Under the pieces are notes generated by a model. That model saw only the letters and a program-made list of their open reading frames with translations, did no database searches and was not told the origin of the DNA. Positions 6,120 to 9,739 of a stretch of 9,739 nucleotides of DNA are shown piece after piece. Each line of letters starts with the position of its first letter. Position 1 is the first letter of the stretch. This DNA comes from an uncultured Bacteroidota bacterium (lineage in GTDB: Bacteria > Bacteroidota > Bacteroidia > Chitinophagales > Chitinophagaceae). The translations under genes were made by a program, and so were the position numbers. The DNA lies in the NCBI GenBank assembly GCA_903835145.1, contig CAILMA010000524.1, positions 1 to 9,739 on the forward strand, given 5' to 3'.

Positions 6120-9100
6120 ATGTCAATCTCTATTAAATTTAATAGTATTACCCCGTTGGTGCGCTTTGTCCTATTACTGTCGCTCCTATTTTTTAATCCG
6201 CGCTATGTCGAGGCACAAAGCACCCGCTGCAACTTAATGACCACCGTTGCTGGCACGGGCACACCCGGCTACACTGGCGACGGCGGGGCGGCAACTGCGG
6301 CTGAAATTCAGGAAGTATTCGGCGTGGCAACAGACCGGACGGGGAATGTTTATTTTACTGATCTTGCCCACATTAATGTAAGAAAAATAACTCCAGCCGG
6401 CATCATAACAACCATAGCCGGTGGCTCCTATGGCTTTAGTGGCGATGGTGGGCCTGCAACCGCAGCAGAATTTGGCAATCCATGGGGGTTGGCAACAGAC
6501 GGAGCAGGCAATTTATATATAGCCGACCGCGACAATGAGCGCATAAGAAAAATAAACACCTCCGGCATCATATCAACCGTTGCCGGCAATGGCACCAATG
6601 GCTTTCGTGGCGACGGCGGACCAGCAACGGCAGCGGAGTTAAACCTCCCAATGGGAGTTGCTGTAGACAGTGCCGGAAACCTATATATAGCAGACCAAAA
6701 CAACCACAGGATACGGAAAGTAAGTACGTCAGGTATAATTACTACGATAGCTGGCAGCGGTGCCGTCGGGTCATCTGCTGGCGGCTACAGTGGCGATGGA
6801 GGGCCGGCAACAGACGCCCAGCTGAATTTTCCGCAGGGAGTGGCGGTTGATAACAGCGGCAATATCTACATACCCGATGGCAATAATTACAGACTAAGAA
6901 AAGTAAATGCCTCAGGCATCATAAGCACTATTGCAGGCAACGGTACAGCAACAAATACCGGCGACGGCGGCCCGGCAACAGCCGCCACTATCGCCGGGGT
7001 ACAGTTGATTCTGGATCCGACTGGCAATATCTTTTTTAATGCAGGAAACAAGGTGAGAGTGATTGATACGGCAGGCATCATCCATACTTTCGCCGGCACA
7101 GGCACGCCGGGTTTCAGTGGCGACGGTGGCCCCGCAACTTCGGGAGAGCTTTCGTCTAACTTCGGTATAGCATCTGATACCAGCGGAATAATATACGTGG
7201 CGGATACGCGCAACTACAGGCTGAGAAAAATAGCTCCGGCTGTTTTGTCGGTATCATCCATCACCGGTACCTCAACTTTAGCAGCTGGTTCGTTCTATAC
7301 TTTCTCAGATTCAGTTTCCGGTGGCACCTGGCGCTCCTCTGCATCTGGCACTGCCAGCGTGAGCAGCTCAGGAGTTGTTACTGGCGTAGCTGCCGGTTCA
7401 GCAACCATCAGCTACTCCGTGACCAACGGCTGCGGCACACTGGTTGCAACACATGCGGTAACCATTATCGGGAGCACGGCTGCAGGTTGCAACATCATAT
7501 CTACTATAGCCGGCAATGGCACCAGCGGCTACAACGGCGAGGGCACAGCTACTGTTCGCGAGCTCTCGGCCCCTTCCGGCATTGCAACAGATGCAGCGGG
7601 TAATATTTATGTTACTGATAACAACAACAACCGGATTCGCAAGATCACCCCTGGGGGCATCATATCAACAATCTGCGGTACCGGCTCAAACGGTTATACG
7701 GGCGATGGCGGACCAGCAACAGCTGCGAAAATATACGGCCCCTGGGGTATAACCATAGATGCAGTGGGAAACATTGTATTTGCCGACAGAGTAAATTGTG
7801 CGATAAGAAAAATTGACACCTCAGGTGTTATCACTACCATTGCCGGCACAGGCACATCAGGCTTCAGCGGTGACGGTGGCGCGGCCACTGCAGCTAAAAT
7901 TTCTTACCTTATAGGCGTTACCTCCGATACAAGCGGCAATATCTACTTTGCTGATGTAAGCAACAACAGAATAAGGAGAATAACCCCGGCTGGCATCATA
8001 AAGACCATTGCCGGGAACGGCTCAGGCGGCTATTCCGGCGACGGTGGTGCAGCTACGAGCACCAAGCTGAATAGCCCCGAGGGCGTTTTTATGGACAACT
8101 CTGGCAACTTACTGATAGCTGATGAGGGAAATAACCGCGTGAGGAAGGTGACACCGGCAGGCATTATAAGCACTATTGCCGGTAACGGCACCGCAGGATA
8201 CTCGGGCGACGGCGGCGCAGCTACCGCTGCCGAACTATCAGGAACTGATGATGTCGAAGCCGACTCTTCCGGCAATATTTATTTAGTAGACGTAACCAAT
8301 AACAGCATTAGAAAAATAACCCCGGCAGGCATTATCACGACAATAGCCGGTACAGGCACTGCAGGATTCAGCGGCGATGGCGGGGCTGCTACCGCAGGTC
8401 AACTCAACCACCCTACCGGCGTCACGGTAGATAACAGCAGCAACATTTATATTGCTGACCCGGCAAACAACAGAGTGCGAAAAATCAGCTCCGGCCTGCC
8501 TGTAATAGCAGCTATCTCTGGTGCAGATACACTTTCGGTTGGCTCATCGGTTGTATTTAGCGATGCCGCCGGCGGAGGTACCTGGAGCTCAGCCAATACC
8601 AGTATAGCCACTGTTTCAGCAGCAGGCATAGTAAGGGCACTATCCACCGGATTGGTGAACATAGCATACGCAACGAGCAATAGCTGTGGAAGCGTTATCG
8701 TAAACCATGCACTCAGGGTCACCCCTTTCACTGGCACTGCCACCTGCAACATTATGACTACCATAGCCGGTGACGGCACTGCTTCTTTCAGCGGCGATGC
8801 CAGCGCAGCAACAGCAGCAGAATACAATGCACCTAACTCCGTAGCAACAGACCGGGCAGGCAACGTATATATTGCCGACTATAACAACCACCGAATCAGG
8901 AAAATATCCGCGACAGGCATTTCAAGCACTATTGCTGGCACTGGAACGCCGGGCTACAGCGGTGATGGCGGCCTGGCTACCGCTGCCGAACTCAACTACC
9001 CATCATCGGTGTATATGGATGCCGCAAATAACCTCTATATCTCTGACAATGGAAACTACAGGGTGCGCAAAATATCCGCTGCAGGTATCATTACAACCAT

Positions 9101-9739
9101 AGCAGGCACTGGCACATTAGGCTTTAGTGGTGATGGTGGCGCAGCTACAGCAGCGCGCGTGCAGGGCCTTTCAGGCATAACAACCGATGCAACCGGAAAT
9201 ATTTACATTGCTGATCTTGGCAACCAACGCGTGAGAAAAATCAACACTTCAGGCATCATAAGCACCATTGCTGGCAACAGCAGCGGTGGCTACAGTGGCG
9301 ATGGCGGCCCCGCAACAGCCGCTGAGCTCATGAACCCCATGGACGTGGTAACTGATACCACCGGCAACCTCTACATAACAGATGGGCTCAATAACGTAAT
9401 AAGAAAGATAAACACCTCCGGCACTATAAGTACCTATGCCGGCACCGGCATAAGCGGCTTCAGCGGCGACGGTGGTGCTGCGACCGCAGCCCGCCTTAAC
9501 TACCCCCGCGGCATAAGCATTGACAAACACGGCAACCTTTATTTCGCTGATTATGCATCTCATGCTGTGCGAAAAATAAGCACCTCAGGAACCATAACCA
9601 CCATAGCTGGTACCGGTACTGCCGGCTTCAGCGGCGATGGCGGCGAGGCCACAGCAGCAACAATGCACTATCCCGCAGATGTGGCTATTGATGCCGATGG
9701 CAACGTAATTATTTCAGATAACGACAACAACCGTATCCG
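6120..9739 (+). CDS. Giant secreted NHL-repeat / Ig-like protein (partial, runs off the right edge)
   Basis: One open frame of 1,206 codons plus 2 nt continues to the window end with no stop. The ATG at 6120 is the only start between the upstream in-frame TAG (6054) and the repeats. It gives a classic signal peptide: K6/R15, a hydrophobic stretch around 16-25, and likely cleavage after VEA at 32. From C37 the protein is (6 NHL-like blades + Ig-like domain), (6 blades + Ig-like domain), 6 blades. A blade reads approximately IAGTGTAGFSGDGG, then ATAAEL, a GVAVD strand, SGNIYIAD and NNRVRKI. NHL hexamers fold as six-bladed beta-propellers in characterised proteins; their ligands vary widely, so no enzymatic role is assigned. 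It is probably surface-exposed or released. Related Bacteroidota proteins often end in a type IX secretion sorting domain, which would lie outside the window. No Shine-Dalgarno is visible. It is divergent from the cytochrome gene. Confidence 0.93.
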   Translation, partial: MSISIKFNSITPLVRFVLLLSLLFFNPRYVEAQSTRCNLMTTVAGTGTPGYTGDGGAATAAEIQEVFGVATDRTGNVYFTDLAHINVRKITPAGIITTIAGGSYGFSGDGGPATAAEFGNPWGLATDGAGNLYIADRDNERIRKINTSGIISTVAGNGTNGFRGDGGPATAAELNLPMGVAVDSAGNLYIADQNNHRIRKVSTSGIITTIAGSGAVGSSAGGYSGDGGPATDAQLNFPQGVAVDNSGNIYIPDGNNYRLRKVNASGIISTIAGNGTATNTGDGGPATAATIAGVQLILDPTGNIFFNAGNKVRVIDTAGIIHTFAGTGTPGFSGDGGPATSGELSSNFGIASDTSGIIYVADTRNYRLRKIAPAVLSVSSITGTSTLAAGSFYTFSDSVSGGTWRSSASGTASVSSSGVVTGVAAGSATISYSVTNGCGTLVATHAVTIIGSTAAGCNIISTIAGNGTSGYNGEGTATVRELSAPSGIATDAAGNIYVTDNNNNRIRKITPGGIISTICGTGSNGYTGDGGPATAAKIYGPWGITIDAVGNIVFADRVNCAIRKIDTSGVITTIAGTGTSGFSGDGGAATAAKISYLIGVTSDTSGNIYFADVSNNRIRRITPAGIIKTIAGNGSGGYSGDGGAATSTKLNSPEGVFMDNSGNLLIADEGNNRVRKVTPAGIISTIAGNGTAGYSGDGGAATAAELSGTDDVEADSSGNIYLVDVTNNSIRKITPAGIITTIAGTGTAGFSGDGGAATAGQLNHPTGVTVDNSSNIYIADPANNRVRKISSGLPVIAAISGADTLSVGSSVVFSDAAGGGTWSSANTSIATVSAAGIVRALSTGLVNIAYATSNSCGSVIVNHALRVTPFTGTATCNIMTTIAGDGTASFSGDASAATAAEYNAPNSVATDRAGNVYIADYNNHRIRKISATGISSTIAGTGTPGYSGDGGLATAAELNYPSSVYMDAANNLYISDNGNYRVRKISAAGIITTIAGTGTLGFSGDGGAATAARVQGLSGITTDATGNIYIADLGNQRVRKINTSGIISTIAGNSSGGYSGDGGPATAAELMNPMDVVTDTTGNLYITDGLNNVIRKINTSGTISTYAGTGISGFSGDGGAATAARLNYPRGISIDKHGNLYFADYASHAVRKISTSGTITTIAGTGTAGFSGDGGEATAATMHYPADVAIDADGNVIISDNDNNRI
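6228..7232 (+). repeat. NHL blade set 1 (blades 1-6)
   Basis: These are residues 37-371. GDGG motifs begin at 6276, 6441, 6609, 6792, 6960 and 7119, with spacings of 165, 168, 183, 168 and 159 bp. This set is the least regular. Blade 4 has a 5-residue insertion before GDGG (around GAVGSSAGGY). Blade 5 has lost the usual GVAVD and IAD strand wording, reading ILDPTGNIFFNAGNKVRVI. The set starts with Cys-Asn (C37), as do the other two. Confidence 0.9.
7233..7487 (+). repeat. Ig-like domain 1
   Basis: These 85 residues (372-456) between blade sets read as a bacterial Ig-like (Big_2-type) domain. It has an AAGSFYTFSDSVSGGTW strand pair, then TASVSSSGVVTGVAAGSATI and a final VTNGCGT strand. It aligns residue for residue in its core with the second domain at 8487-8744. 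Known roles of such domains are as spacers or adhesive modules on the cell surface. Confidence 0.85.
7488..8486 (+). repeat. NHL blade set 2 (blades 7-12)
   Basis: These are residues 457-789, beginning Cys-Asn (C457). The motif positions are 7536, 7701, 7869, 8037, 8205 and 8373; all spacings are exactly 168 bp except the first (165). The first blade has lost GDGG, reading NGEGTATVREL. Blade 8 has two extra cysteines, C519 and C560. Confidence 0.9.
8487..8744 (+). repeat. Ig-like domain 2
   Basis: These 86 residues (790-875) are homologous to Ig-like domain 1: LSVGSSVVFSDAAGGGTW, IATVSAAGIVRALSTGLVNI and a strand with SNSCGS. The Cys at 856 lies at the place of C438 in the first copy. Confidence 0.85.
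8745..9739 (+). repeat. NHL blade set 3 (blades 13-18, last one cut by the edge)
   Basis: It begins Cys-Asn (C876). The motif positions are 8793, 8961, 9129, 9297, 9465 and 9633, with every spacing exactly 168 bp. The first blade again has a decayed motif (GDAS in place of GDGG). The window ends inside the closing NNRIR of blade 18, about 7 nt before the expected end of the set. Confidence 0.9.

Noticed and set aside
6428..9563. Series of minus-strand open frames with recurring AVAGPPSP-type peptides
   Set aside because: They are the reverse complement of the GDGGPATAA blade motif repeated every 168 bp. The plus-strand frame is continuous, has a signal peptide and fits a known fold.
6228..9739. 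Regular repeats considered as a CRISPR array or DNA satellite
   Set aside because: The period is 168 bp, a multiple of three, the reading frame stays open throughout, and conservation is at the protein level. There are no short identical repeats with unique spacers.

Overview
The window looks like chromosomal DNA of a Bacteroidota bacterium, most likely the Chitinophagales/Chitinophagaceae side of the phylum. This is inferred from Bacteroidota-type promoter motifs (TAnnTTTG), weak or absent Shine-Dalgarno sequences, a Bacteroidota-style alanine dehydrogenase with an N-terminal extension, and a giant secreted NHL-repeat/Ig-like protein of a kind common in that group. Taxonomy was not tested by any search.

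Layout, left to right. Positions 1-201 are non-coding and carry an inverted array of short CGCAAAG/CTTTGCG units. At 202-915 (+) lies an SRAP-family abasic-site processing protein. It converges with and overlaps by 18 bp the gene for RNA polymerase sigma-54 (rpoN, 898-2397, -). A 169-bp divergent intergenic region separates rpoN from alanine dehydrogenase (ald, 2567-3778, +), which ends in a clear intrinsic terminator followed by a T9/G9 homopolymer run. A gene on the minus strand (4010-5965) encodes a secreted seven-haem c-type cytochrome with a C-terminal TPR domain. Just beyond its stop is a short coding-looking tail in another frame.

From 6120 to the right edge runs one uninterrupted plus-strand reading frame of at least 1,206 codons, which has no stop inside the window. 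It encodes a secreted protein with a signal peptide and a very regular architecture: six NHL-type blades, an Ig-like domain, six blades, an Ig-like domain, six blades. The blade period is 168 bp (56 residues) and the super-repeat period is 1,260 bp (420 residues). The third six-blade set stops about 7 nt short of its expected end at the window edge.

The genes look like independent transcription units rather than an operon: strands alternate and no two adjacent genes are co-directional with short spacing. SRAP, sigma-54 and alanine dehydrogenase are housekeeping or regulatory. The cytochrome and the NHL protein are exported, are transcribed divergently from a shared 154-bp region, and could be co-regulated, but nothing in the sequence proves a functional link. 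The most distinctive feature is the (6 blades + Ig)n protein.
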